From NCBI GenBank assembly GCA_038380435.1, contig JAWZYU010000025.1:47500691-47564690 (forward strand): a DNA stretch of 64,000 nucleotides. Direction: 5' to 3'. The stretch is from Ryuthela nishihirai (taxonomy: Eukaryota > Arthropoda > Arachnida > Araneae > Heptathelidae). Each line of letters starts with the position of its first letter. The first letter of the stretch is position 1. Below, one piece after another: positions 1-9,344 of the stretch. Position numbers and translations under genes: made by a program. The notes beneath the pieces are model-generated. The model did no database searches. It was not told the origin of the DNA and saw only the letters and a list, made by a program, of their open reading frames with translations.

Positions 1-208
1 AGATACAGTTTCAGCATCATTGATCCGATGCGGATGTAATTTTCCCCTGATGATGAAGTCAAAAAGGGACCTAATAAATAATATTAGTGCTCCGATTCTG
101 TTTTTTCCTATCGACTCTTCGCTCTCCAGATGTCTTTTAAGAAGTGATGCTTCTTTTTGTCTTTCAAGGGATGAATTTAGAATGGCTGATACTAGCTGGG
201 TTGTCATC

Positions 209-373
209 CGTTGTCCTACTACTGAGAAAAACTTTTTTTATTCACAGAACGGGCTAAATCGACTCTTCGAACCAAAAAGGTTCGGACTTTGATAAAGGAA
301 GAGATCCCACTGGACAGCTGTTAATCTCCCAACAAACTCATCCAGTGTGTTTTTTAACATCCACAGGCTTCCC
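209..373 (-). mobile_element. Old SINE-A copy, left portion (split by a MITE)
   Basis: Decayed antisense SINE-A. It keeps the order of the family on this strand: tail side, a run of T, a GGGCTAAAT block, then CCACTGGACAGCTGTTAATC. It stops at 373, where a TA-flanked hairpin element begins, and resumes at about 644, so the two pieces are one element split by a later insertion. Confidence 0.6.
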
Positions 374-638
374 TACACTCACGAAAATATTGAGCGTGTG
401 CAGTTACCGTTCACAGCAAACTGGAGCGTGTGCAGTAACTGCACACGCTCCAGTTTGCTGTGAACGGTAACTGGAGCGTGTACAGTTGCTGTACACGCTC
501 CAGATATTTTTCCTGAATTCTGTAATCACGTGACACGAAGGTTACCAGATCACTAATTTCTAAAAAAATCAATGCCAGATATTTTTTCTGAATTTTGTAA
601 TCAACCATAGTGTTCGGATACTTTTTTGAGCGACTGTA
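374..638 (-). mobile_element. Composite hairpin MITE, right half
   Basis: A TA dinucleotide stands at each edge (374-375 and 637-638). The right end carries the Tc1/mariner-like terminal repeat, read as GAGCGACTG before TA. Inside are the hairpin modules of this family: GCGTGTGCAG/CTGCACACGC around 427-455 and GAGCGTGTACAG/CTGTACACGCTC around 474-503. The left terminal repeat is absent. The surrounding SINE-A is continuous across it, which marks it as an insertion. Confidence 0.75.
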
Positions 639-643
639 CACTA

Positions 644-770
644 TGGGGAACTGCTCAACGTCTTACCCGACGCACGGCATCTTTAGAGGAGGCAACTCCC
701 GTCCTTTGAAGCGAACACTTGAACTTGGGAACACCAAATTGCAAGACTGGGGTGCTACTAACTGACCAGT
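644..770 (-). mobile_element. Old SINE-A copy, right portion
   Basis: Continuation of the SINE-A broken at 373. It shows decayed versions of the AACGTCCCATCCGACGGACG block and of the T-arm-derived CGAACCTGGGAAC block. Confidence 0.5.
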
Positions 771-893
771 GTCAGGCCACAGCTAGGGTCAGTGAAAACT
801 GGAGAGATTATATGAGACTGCGCAGTTGATGCTTCGGCAATTCTTTTTGAGAACGGGAATACTTACTCTCACTTCTTTTCTACATTGGAGTGG

Positions 894-921
894 GATCTGG
901 CTCAGTCGACTGAGCCAGATC
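894..921. repeat. 28-bp perfect palindrome built on SINE-A box A
   Basis: Arms GATCTGGCTCAG and CTGAGCCAGATC flank a central TCGA. The arms contain the GGCTCAGTCG box A region of SINE-A in head-to-head orientation, so this looks like two SINE heads joined nose to nose. About 120 bp to its left (771-893) I see nothing else recognisable. Confidence 0.8.
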
Positions 922-954
922 GCACCCCAAAATGGAAAACTCAATATGGAAAAC

Positions 955-1123
955 CAGCCAGGTTCGTAATCTACAGTTCCCAGGTTCGAGTCCCAAATAT
1001 GCCATAGATTTATCTCTGCTGACCGAGGACAGAGTGAGGACTCTGCGCTCGGCGAGAAGGGAAACACCGACGGGATTGGTAAGGCAGCCGTCCGTCGGAT
1101 GGGTCATTAAGCCGCGACCCGTG
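955..1123 (+). mobile_element. Old SINE-A copy, 5' portion (split by composite MITE)
   Basis: Sense SINE-A with tRNA-like box B (GGTTCGAGTCCC at about 982) and a recognisable GCCGTCCGTCGGATGGG body. It ends in CCCGTGT at 1123. The next expected body sequence (CCATACC...GCAC.TTAAAGAA) appears at about 2037, after the 904-bp insertion. Confidence 0.75.
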
Positions 1124-2027
1124 TGCAGTCGCTCAAAAAAGTATCCGAACACCATGGTTGATTACAGACTTCAGAAAAAATATCTGGCATTGATTTTTTT
1201 TAGAAATTAGTGATCTGGCAACCTTTGTGTCATGTGACACGAAGGTTGCCAGATTACTCATTTCTAAAAAAATCAATGCCAGATATTTTTTCTGAATTCT
1301 GTAACCAACCATGGTGTTCGGATACATTTTAATATATATAATCCTTATGAATATATAATTGCAATGAATATGGAGCGTGTGCAGTTACCGTTCACAGCAA
1401 ACTGGAGCGGTAGCGGTTAATGTTCACAGCACATTGGATCGTGTGAGCTCACAAAGACCCAGATCGTGTGGGCTCACTCACGGAAATATTGAGCGTGTGC
1501 AGTTACCGTTCACAGCAAACTGGAGCGGTTGCGGTTAATGTTCACATCACATTGGATCGTGTGAGCTCACAAAGACCTAGATCGTGTGGGCTCACTCACG
1601 GAAATATTGAGCGTGTGCAGTTACCGTTCACAGCAAACTGGAGCGGTTGCGGTTAATGTTCACAGCACATTGGATCGTGTGAGCTCACAAAGACCTAGAT
1701 CGTGTGGGCTCACTCACGGAAATATTGAGCGTGTGCAGTTGCTGTACACGCTCCAGATATATAGGAAATATTGAGCGTTGCTGTGACCGGCAGTTACCGT
1801 TCACAGCAAACTGGAGCGTGTGCAGTAACTGCACACGCTGCAGTTTGCTGTGAACGGTAACTGGAGCGTGTACAGTTGCTGTACACGCTCCAGATATTTT
1901 TCCTGAATATGTAATCACGTGACACGAAGGTTGCCAGATCACTAATTTCTAAAAAAATCCTTGCCAAATATTTTTTCTGAATTATATAATCAACCGTAGT
2001 GTTCGGATACTTTTTTGAGCGACTGTA
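1124..2027. mobile_element. 904-bp composite palindromic MITE with internal 118-bp tandem repeats
   Basis: The left end reads TG-CAGTCGCTC (TA decayed to TG) and the right end GAGCGACTG-TA, an inverted terminal repeat of Tc1/mariner type. In order it contains an almost complete palindromic MITE core (1126-1326), an AT linker, tandem units starting at 1373, 1491, 1609 and 1727 (period exactly 118 bp, each with the palindrome GTGAGCTCAC), the paired hairpin modules (about 1797-1893), and a right half-core ending in the terminal repeat. The host SINE-A resumes directly afterwards, so the whole block behaves as one insertion. There is no transposase, so it must be non-autonomous. The Tc1/mariner assignment is inferred from the TA target and terminal sequence only. 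Confidence 0.75.
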
Positions 2028-2165
2028 CAGGAAAACCATACCTTGTGCACATTAAAGAATGTTTAATGAGGCTTTCATCTGTCCCCTAATAGCTGTCTAG
2101 TGGATCCCCATCCCGAGCCTTTACTGAACCCTTGGGGGTCCTTGTGACTGGCCGTTCAGTGGCAA
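2028..2165 (+). mobile_element. Old SINE-A copy, 3' portion
   Basis: Continues the SINE interrupted at 1123: CCATACC, GTGCAC.TTAAAGAA and a GGGGGTCCTTGTGACTGGCC block, in the right order and strand. Confidence 0.65.
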
Positions 2166-2317
2166 TCAGAAATAAAAATAGTCTAACGCAATTAAATCGC
2201 AAGCATTTGTTACAATTGTGTAACTGTGTAAATATATCAGGATTTGCTTTTACTCACGAAATAAACATTTTAAAATAGTAAATTGAGCTCAGTCATTTTC
2301 ACTTCGGTTGATTAGGC

Positions 2318-2625
2318 TACGGTTACCTCTGAGCGACACTTTTGCGTACACAATAATCAGGTCACAAGGACCCCAAGGTATCAGGAGGATCCACTAGGCA
2401 ACTGTTAGGCGATGGATGAAATGTCATGTGGAGAGCCATCCGCTGGATTCCTTAACATGCACAGAGCAGGGTTCTCCTGAACACGGAGCTAGGTTTCGCA
2501 GTCGACGGAAGTGACCTTTTGAAACCCATTCCTTTTCTCACCGAGGACAGAGTGGGAGGGAGGAGGTTAGCCACAATGTGCACTCGAACCCAGAAACATG
2601 AAGTTATGAACATGGCACAGTGCAT
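2318..2625 (-). mobile_element. Old SINE-A copy
   Basis: Antisense SINE-A, diverged. It begins with TACCTCTGAGCGACACTTTTGC and runs to CGAACCCAGAAAC and TGGCACAG near the former tRNA-like head. A MITE fragment sits at its head end. Confidence 0.65.
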
Positions 2626-2633
2626 AATATACG

Positions 2634-2770
2634 TACAGTCGCTCAAAAAAGTATCCGAACACTATGGTTGATTGCAAAATTCAGGAAAAATATCTGGCAT
2701 CGATTGTTTTAGAAATTAGTCATCTGGCAACCTTCGTGTCACGTGACACGAAGGTTGGCAGATGATTAAT
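2634..2770. mobile_element. Truncated simple MITE
   Basis: Starts at a TA with CAGTCGCTC and runs through the E-box centre TCACGTGA at about 2740, then a short piece of the second arm (GACACGAAGGTT) before the palindrome is lost at about 2770. Confidence 0.75.
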
Positions 2771-3578
2771 ATAATAATTCTTTAAATACTAAGAGAATAT
2801 TGTTGAAAATCGAGATTTAGATAGATTTGACTGAGATCTTTAATTTATTTTCAGTCCCATTCTGTCACGAAACTCTTTTTCAAAAGTTATAGAGCTTCTG
2901 AATTAGCTTCCAGTGACATAACATGGTGGGAGGTGATGATAATTCAGTGAGCACTGAGTGTAATGAATGCTCACCACCGCTGAGGATTTTGTTGTTTAAA
3001 CCCACTGATAAGATATCAATGGAATACAATGGCTTGAATGAAAGTTCTCAGAATGAGAAATCGCCTTTTTTTTTAATCTAGCTGATACTGCGGCCATTCT
3101 GCTCGTCTCGTTGCTTGTTGCACTGTTTACAGTTGTTCTTTTCCAGTGAAAAGTATTTCGTCTTGTTCCAGGAATCAATTTCATCGTCAACGTTTAACTC
3201 TATCGTTATCAGGTGAACATTAAAGATGACCTTTTACAACTAAAAGAGATAGAGACGTGTTTATTTATAGGCTTTACATCACCGGTCTGTGCTTTTTTTA
3301 TCTGAACAACTGACAAATCGAATGACACAATACCGCCTACCTAAGATTGAATTCGAAAAGCAAACTTTTTTTTGTGTGTGTCAAATTGAAAAAATGTGTC
3401 ACCATTATCAGTTGGACCGGTTTCCCACGAGTGCAACTGATAGTTCATATTCTAGCAATTTTTAAATAAAATCATACTCTGAAAAAATATGATTCAAAAA
3501 CACTTATCTCCCTATTTTTAGAAAAACATTTATAGTGAAATCAGTCACTGAATTCGTATTCACTTCAAAGAAAGATAG
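2771..3578. other. Unique AT-rich DNA
   Basis: No repeat family, splice-flanked coding stretch or RNA gene is recognised. Short T-runs and stop codons are frequent in all frames. Confidence 0.5.
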
Positions 3579-3964
3579 GGTTGGGTTGTTTTACCTCTGA
3601 GCGGCACTTTTTTGCACACCATGGGCTAAATGGCCAGGTCACATGGACCCCGAAGGCTCAGAGAAGGTTGGGGGAGGGGACCCACTGGAACAGCTGTTGG
3701 GAGACAGATGGTAGCCTCCCGTCAAGGCCATCCAGCGTGTTCTGTAACGTGTATAAGGAATGGCTCTCCAGCACACAGGGCCACGGCTTAACGTCAAATC
3801 CGACGGACGGCGGCCTTTCCAAGCCCATCGGTGTCCCCTACTGACCGTGGGCAGGGCGGGGAAATTTTGCGGAGATAAATCTCAACGCTGACCCAGCTGA
3901 CACTCGAACCTGGGAACTACAGATTACGAGCCTGGCGCGCTACCGACTGAGCCACCCCCGCCCC
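3579..3964 (-). mobile_element. SINE-A, full length
   Basis: Reference description of the family. In sense orientation it starts with a G/C-rich GGGGCGGGGG head and a tRNA-like promoter: box A-like GGTGGCTCAGTCGGTAGC and box B-like GGTTCGAGTCCC about 50 bp later. The putative anticodon loop CTCGTAA would give a Thr(CGU)-like head; the T-stem pairs poorly, so it is a pseudo-tRNA. A body of about 300 bp follows, with GGATGGGACGTTAAGCCGTG and GCACGTTAAAGAACACGC, motifs like those of widespread metazoan SINE central domains (inference). The 3' end is GAGGTAAAACAACCCAACCC. Such elements are transcribed by RNA polymerase III and copied by a partner LINE; no LINE sharing this tail is seen in the window. 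This copy reads on the minus strand. Confidence 0.9.
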
Positions 3965-4159
3965 AACTACTATTACGAGTTATATGGACTTGTAAAAAAT
4001 CATGAGCGATAATTTCTTATTTTCTCAGGTTTAAGAAACGCACCTAAATTAAAATCTTCTAGTAACAAATGACTAAGAGTGTCCAAGCAGACTACAGGTC
4101 CTCCAAACGCGCCAAGTCGTGAGTTACTGCTCTTACATTCGTTAACTGAAATCCAATAT

Positions 4160-4209
4160 CGGTAAAGTGTTGTTTATCATTATGTGCCCACCCATCCTAG
4201 GCCTTTAAG
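4160..4209 (-). mobile_element. Fragment of LINE ORF 3' end
   Basis: Short piece resembling the C-terminal end of the LINE at 23935-26280 (shared CCTAGG...GGCCTTTA order). It continues at 4698 after the inserted SINE dimer. Confidence 0.4.
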
Positions 4210-4221
4210 CATACTATTCAT

Positions 4222-4685
4222 CCGCAAAACTCCCCGCCCTGCCCACGGTCAGTAGGGGACACCGATGGGCTTGGAAAGGCCGCCGTCCGTCGGATGGGAC
4301 GTTAAGCCGTGGCCCCGTGTGCGGGAGAGACATACCCTGTGCACGTTAAAGAATACGCTGGATGGCCTTGACGGGAGGCTACCATCTGTCTCCCAACAGC
4401 TATTCTAGTGGGTCCCCTCCCCCAACCTTCTCTGAGCCTTCGGGGTCCATGTGACCTGGCCATTTAGCCCATGGTGTGCAAAAAAGTGCCGCTCAGAGGT
4501 AAAACAACCCAACGTTAAAGAACACACTTGATGCCTTGATGGGAGGCTACCATCTGTCTCCCAACAGTTGTTCCAGTGGGTCCCCTCCCCCAACCTTCTC
4601 TGAGCTTTCGGGGTCCTTGTGAACTGGTCATTTAGCCCATGGTGTGCAAAAAAGTGCCGCTCAGAGGTAAAACAACCCAACAACC
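4222..4685 (+). mobile_element. 5'-truncated SINE-A dimer with 12-bp TSD
   Basis: A SINE-A lacking its tRNA head (starts TCCGCAAAA-like at 4222) runs to its tail at about 4512. Without a break comes a second, 3'-half unit beginning GTTAAAGAACAC and running to a second tail. The direct repeat CATACTATTCAT lies at 4210-4221 and again at 4686-4697, enclosing both units, so they inserted together. The junction matches the dimer at 27752-28308. Confidence 0.85.
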
Positions 4686-4697
4686 CATACTATTCAT

Positions 4698-4832
4698 AAC
4701 CCTATTCGCCAATCTTTAGTACTCCATGCAGCAACATGGCCAAACCAAAGCAATCTCTCCCTACCTAGGACACTATTCGAAGACAATTGATGACTCTTCA
4801 GATTGACCTCATTACTCTTCGCTAACACCCAG
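4698..4832 (-). mobile_element. LINE ORF C-terminal fragment
   Basis: On the minus strand one frame reads RERLLWFGHVAAW, like the RLRWFGHV motif after the reverse transcriptase in APE-type LINEs and like the LINE copy at about 24190. Too short to classify. Confidence 0.6.
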
Positions 4833-5196
4833 GTTGGGTTGGGTTGTTTTACCTCTGAGCGGCAGTTTTTTGCACACAATGGACTAAATGGTTAGGTCAC
4901 AAGGACCCCGAAGTTTTAGAGAAGGTTGGGAGAGGAGACAGCTGTGGGAGACAGATGGTAGCCTCCCGTCAAGGCCATCCAGCGGGTTCTTTAACGTGCA
5001 CAGGGTATGGCTCTCCCGCACACGGGGCCACGGCTTAACGTCCCATCCGACGGACGGCGGCCTTTCCAAGCCCATCGGTGTCCCTTACTGACCGTGGGCA
5101 GGGCGGGAAATTTTGCGGAGATAAATCTCAACGCTGACCCAGCTGGGACTCGAACCTGGGAACTACAGATTACGAGCCTGGCGCAATACCGACTGA

Positions 5197-5226
<30 letters not shown>
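4833..5226 (-). mobile_element. SINE-A with its head replaced by a 29-C run
   Basis: Nearly complete antisense SINE-A. Where the GC-rich head should lie there is an uninterrupted run of 29 C (5198-5226), on the sense strand a poly-G expansion that destroys the 5' end. Confidence 0.85.
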
Positions 5227-5227
<1 letters not shown>

Positions 5228-5565
5228 TTTAGAGAGGGGATCAAGTGACTAGATTGAACTGGAATCCCGTTCCGGTATAGTTTGTTTCAGAAATTATTCT
5301 GATCTCATAATGTAATCTGTACTTTTCATTTTTTTTAGCGTGTTTCCATTTTTTTTCGCCTTTAAAGCTCCTTCAGAGGAGGTCATGACTTCATTCTCCC
5401 CAGACCCTACATCTTGCTCTTGATCGGAGCGACTTTTAATTTCCTTTGCATTATCAGTTACCACCAGTAACATTTTAATATTACAGCGCTTATTAGTTAC
5501 AGAGCTTGATACTTATTACGCTGAAATGGACGTGGATATAGAGAAATAATTATCTCGAAACAGGT
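5227..5565. other. Unique AT-rich DNA
   Basis: No recognisable gene or repeat between the SINE and the tRNA-like sequences. Confidence 0.5.
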
Positions 5566-5665
5566 GGGATTCGAACCCACAAGGTAATTGATCAGCTGTG
5601 GTAGCTCAGCGATCAGAGCACCTGACATGTCATCGGGATATCATGGATTCGGATCCCACTCAGCT
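5566..5665 (+). pseudogene. tRNA-like sequences, head to head
   Basis: At 5594-5665 on the + strand there is a tRNA-shaped sequence: acceptor-like AGCTG/CAGCT, box A TGGTAGCTCAGC, an anticodon stem CCTGA/TCGGG with loop CATGTCA (TGT, Thr-like), and a decayed box B GGATTCGGATCCC. The T-stem pairs at only about 3 of 5 positions and U33 is missing, so it is not a sound tRNA. Immediately left, on the minus strand, 5566-5582 is a perfect T-arm (stem GTGGG, loop TTCGAAT). It may be the remnant of another tRNA-derived SINE. Confidence 0.45.
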
Positions 5666-5774
5666 CAAGACAATTTTTCCTCTTTGCACACACCGACTTA
5701 CAGAGTAATAGTGTTTCAAGCTTTGTTTCTTTTTACCATTTATGTCAAGCATTAATAAAAAAAAAATCCTTCCC

Positions 5775-5945
5775 CTCAAGCAACTGCTTCCACAGAGGTC
5801 TGAAAGGAAGCTGTCAGTTTAATTCGCCACGGAGACGGTCTGTGAGGAAGGCGAGACCTCAGCAGAAGGACAACACCGAAACAGAAACATCCATGTCTTA
5901 TTCGGAACTGGAATCCAGGTCCCTAAGATCCGCAAGCAAACCGAC
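5775..5945 (-). mobile_element. Old SINE-B copy
   Basis: Decayed antisense SINE-B with its typical CTCAAGCA.CTGCTT...CCACAGAGGTCTGA tail block, CTGTCAGTTTA, GACCTCAGCAGAA and a weak T-arm remnant (GGAATCCAGGTCCCT). Confidence 0.65.
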
Positions 5946-7222
5946 AGTAATTGTCTGAATGCAAAGGACCCTCTGTGTCTATTGATTTCCTCACTTCCCA
6001 ACCTTCCACCCTACTGTCGAGAAGGAAAAAGAAGAACTCAAACCCCCCTCCCCGACCCCTCTTCCATTTCTCATTCTCCATCTCGTGATAGCGAAATAAA
6101 GCGATCGAGCGATTCCCAGTGAGCGGTCCCCAAATGTCACGGCGTGTGTTTGTGCGCCGTGATTTAGCGTGCAATGTTTGTGTGTGAGTGTGCCAATATG
6201 GGCCACACTCCCTCTGTGGGTGTTACCGCAGAAAATGGCGGCACCGGAAATGGACGTGTTTCACTGCTCTTCCAGGTAACTGTGACGTAACGGGCGCCTC
6301 TACCACTTGCCCCCTACCTTGGCAGAGGTAATCAAGGCCAGCGTTTGCTGGCAGGAGAGTCGTAGTGTGTTGGTGGGGAGGGGGGTAGAGAGCCTCACAG
6401 ACACATGGATACATCTAGGTCAGAAGACGCGGGAAAAACCGCTGGCACCTTGCCAGTTCGGAGTGGAGTAGGTGCAGATATTGCTCGCCAGGTGTTGGCA
6501 GGAGGCAGCGAAGTCATGTGGCTAGAATCTCGCGAAGAGTTCAACTTGCGGTTGACACAGATCGGATGAAAGGATTCGTGGGATGGGCTCGACAAGCATT
6601 CGGACCATCCAGCACTTTCGGCCTCAAATAAACGACGAGTAAATCATGAGATTGCGAATTTCTACGAACCTACTCTCCTTTTAGTTTCAGACAGCAACGT
6701 CAACCCTTATTAGCGCGAAGAGAAGTTTTACGAACTTAGACCACTTTTGGCTCTGCTGTACATAACAAATAATTGCGCCATCATTTAAATTTGGCTCCCT
6801 CAGCAGAATTCAACTAGTGCACTATAATCCAAATTTGGCACCATAGCTAAAGTTTACACATCCAAGAATACAGTTGAAATTCTCACATCTAGATGTTTCA
6901 CCCTTTCCAGAATTCTTTTAGAGTTTCCATCCAAATTTTGCATCCCTTATATAATTTTGCTCAAATTTGCTTTTGGAGGTGGAATCTTCAATCAAGTTCC
7001 ACCTCCAAATTTCTCTGCCTTTCATGAATTCACAATATTTACCTAATCCAAACTTATCAAAAACCATATTGAAATCATCAGTAAGTTATTCTACTGTGAG
7101 TTTTATTAGTGTAATTAGAAGTTAAAAGATTATTTAAATAATTATTTAAATTTGACTGCATTTTATCTCTGCTGCAGTTAATTATTATGGCATCTAACTT
7201 GTTTGAATTCTTATGCATGAAT
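5946..7222. other. Unique DNA, GC-richer at 6020-6620
   Basis: 6020-6620 is GC-richer than its surroundings and free of repeats. Open frames there are short and overlap on both strands, as expected by chance. 6620-7222 is AT-rich with no repeat family recognised. I cannot support a gene. Confidence 0.4.
6972..7009. repeat. Hairpin, 13-bp arms
   Basis: TTTGGAGGTGGAA and TTCCACCTCCAAA are perfectly complementary across a 12-base loop. No U-run follows, so a terminator role is not supported. Confidence 0.8.
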
Positions 7223-7737
7223 GAAACGATTTCTTTAAAGATTAGAAGTTACACTCAAGAATTTAGTTAAGGTCGCAGATTACGTTAAGGCTGTGAGTAG
7301 TAGCATAAATGACAGTTCTGGCACAGTAAAAGGGGCTCGAGAATTTTATGAAAATCCATGGAAAAACTTTTTACCTTATCCCCCGTAACTTTTCCCATAG
7401 ATTTTCATAGAATTCTCGAGCCCCTCCCGTGGCCGAGTGGTTAGCACGCTTGGCTACTGATCTAAGGGACCTGGGTTCGAGCCGCGGAATTAGGCATGGA
7501 TGTGTGTGTCGTTTTTCTGCTGAGGTCCTGCCATCCTCTCAGATCTCCTACTGTGGCATATAAACTAACAGGCTCCTGTCAGACCTCTGTGGCAAGCAGC
7601 TGCTTGAGGGGGTATTTTTTTATTTTACTGTGCTAGAACTGTCATTTATGTTACTACTCGCAGTCTTAACTTAATCTGTGACCTTAACTATATTCTTGAG
7701 TGTAACTTCTAATCTTTAAAGAAATCATTTCATGATT
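7223..7737. mobile_element. Foldback (inverted-repeat) element interrupted by a SINE-B
   Basis: The outer left arm 7223-7331 pairs with 7623-7737, and the inner arm 7332-7361 pairs with 7396-7424 (CTCGAGAATT...). Arms agree over well over 100 bp with scattered mismatches. The right arm is cut at 7424 by a SINE-B. It has no coding capacity and looks like a MITE unrelated to the CAGTCGCTC family. Confidence 0.75.
7425..7622 (+). mobile_element. SINE-B, full length
   Basis: Reference description of the family. The tRNA-like head contains box A GTGGCCGAGTGGTTAGC and box B GGTTCGAGC, with a Ser/Leu-like look (assignment uncertain). Then come GGCATGGATGTGTGTGTCG, GCTGAGGTCCTGCCATCCTC, CATATAAACTGACAGG with its small hairpin CTGACAGG/CCTGTCAG, GCAAGCAGCTGCTTGAGGG, and a T-rich tail. 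About 200 bp in all. Here it sits inside the right arm of a foldback element, so it is younger than that element. Confidence 0.85.
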
Positions 7738-7808
7738 TATTTTATGCTACTACTGCTGTGGTTTCGATCTGTAATATCTGAGAGAGCTTTCGGCTTTCTC
7801 ATCTAATG

Positions 7809-8187
7809 GGGGGGGGCGGGGGTGGCTCAGTCGGTAGCGCGCCAGGCTCGTAATCTGTAGTTCCCAGGTTCGAGTCCCAGCTGGGTCAGCGTTGAGATTT
7901 ATCTCCGCAAAATTCCCAGCCCTGCCCACGGTCAGTAGGGGACACCCATGGGCTTGGAAAGGCCGCCGTCCGTCGGATGGGACGTTAAGCCGTGGCGCCG
8001 TGTGCGGGAGAGCCATACCCTGTGCACGTTAAAGAACACGCTGGATGGCCTTGACGGGATGCTACCATCTGTCTCCCAACAGCTGTTCCAGTGGGTCCCA
8101 ACCTTCTCTGAGCCTTCGGGGAACATGTGACCTTAGATTTAGCCTATGGTGTGCAAAAAAGTGCAGCTCAGAGGTAAAACAATCCAA
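7809..8187 (+). mobile_element. SINE-A, full length, 12-bp TSD
   Basis: Complete copy from the G-rich head to AACAATCCAA. TCTCATCTAATG is present at 7797-7808 and 8188-8199, a perfect target-site duplication. Confidence 0.95.
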
Positions 8188-8199
8188 TCTCATCTAATG

Positions 8200-8928
8200 A
8201 CAGTTACTTTTTTTTCTTCCCTAAATTCTTTGCTAATAAAATGACATAGAGTTCTCATGAAGCCACTTTGTCTCTTTGACTGCATTATCCGATGGGAAGT
8301 GCCATCCTCATCTCTTCAGTTTCCAGAAGAAGAGAAAATCCGACTTTGCCACGTCTGGACTCTATGCTGTGTGGTGAACAGTTACCCATCGCCAAGTGTT
8401 CCACTACAGTCACATGATAACTTTTCGAACTCACAGTATCATTTCCTCACATGTTGTGCTGACAGACCTCCAAGCCGTACACAGTCATAAACTGTCATAG
8501 ATATTCACCAGTTGGATTTTCCGTGCGCACAGAAACCGAATTAGAGCTCGGATATCCATGTTCGTATACAAGTACATACCTATAGTTCACCAACTGCTTT
8601 CATTCATTTATCTAAGTTCATTAGAGAAAAGAAATACGAAAAAATGCAAAATCTGTCGAAATTTCGTGGGATCACCCTGGAATCAAGTGACTGCTGAGGA
8701 ACTCAAGAGAAAACAATAACGACCAGTCATCCAATCATCTCTGGCGACTATGGAATGCTGATTTCACTGAGAGAGAAAAAATGGGTTGCTTGCCAACTTT
8801 AGCACTCCCTAACGGTGTAATTTCAAACTAATCGATCCGAAACAATTGTAGTAAACTTAAGATGGTCACATTAAGGTAGACAGCTGAAATGGGATCACGA
8901 GTTTTGAAATATCAGTCAATCCCAGCCT
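8200..8928. other. Unique AT-rich DNA
   Basis: No repeat family or supported gene. Open frames are below 80 codons and lack a recognisable domain. Confidence 0.5.
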
Positions 8929-8943
8929 TTGGGAAGAAACGAG

Positions 8944-9329
8944 GGCGGGGGTGGCTCAGTCGGTAGCGCGCCAGTCTCGTAATCTATAGTTCCCAGGTTC
9001 GAGTCCCAGCTGGGTCAGCTTTGAGATTTATCTCCGCAAAATTCCCCGCCTTGCCCACGGTCGGTAGGGGACACCGATGGGCTTGTAAAGGCCGCCGTCC
9101 GTCGGATGGGACGTTAAGCCGTGGCCCCGTGTGCGGAAGAGCCATACCCTGTGCACGTTAAAGAACACGCTGGATGGCCTTGACGGGAGGCTACCATCTG
9201 TCTCCCAACAGCTGTTCCAGTGGGTCCTCTCCCCCAACCTTCTCTGAGCCTTCGGGGTCCATGTGACCTGGCCATTTAGCCCATGGTGTGCAAAAAAGTG
9301 CCGCTCAGAGGTAAAACAAACCAAACAAA
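8944..9329 (+). mobile_element. SINE-A, full length, 15-bp TSD
   Basis: Young copy with intact box A and box B. The 15-bp direct repeat TTGGGAAGAAACGAG flanks it exactly at 8929-8943 and 9330-9344. Confidence 0.95.
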
Positions 9330-9344
9330 TTGGGAAGAAACGAG

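Noticed and set aside
7845..7885. Good box B sequences and cloverleaf-like heads that might be read as tRNA genes throughout the window.
   Set aside because: T-stems pair poorly and each is followed by the same SINE body; they are SINE promoters, not tRNA genes.
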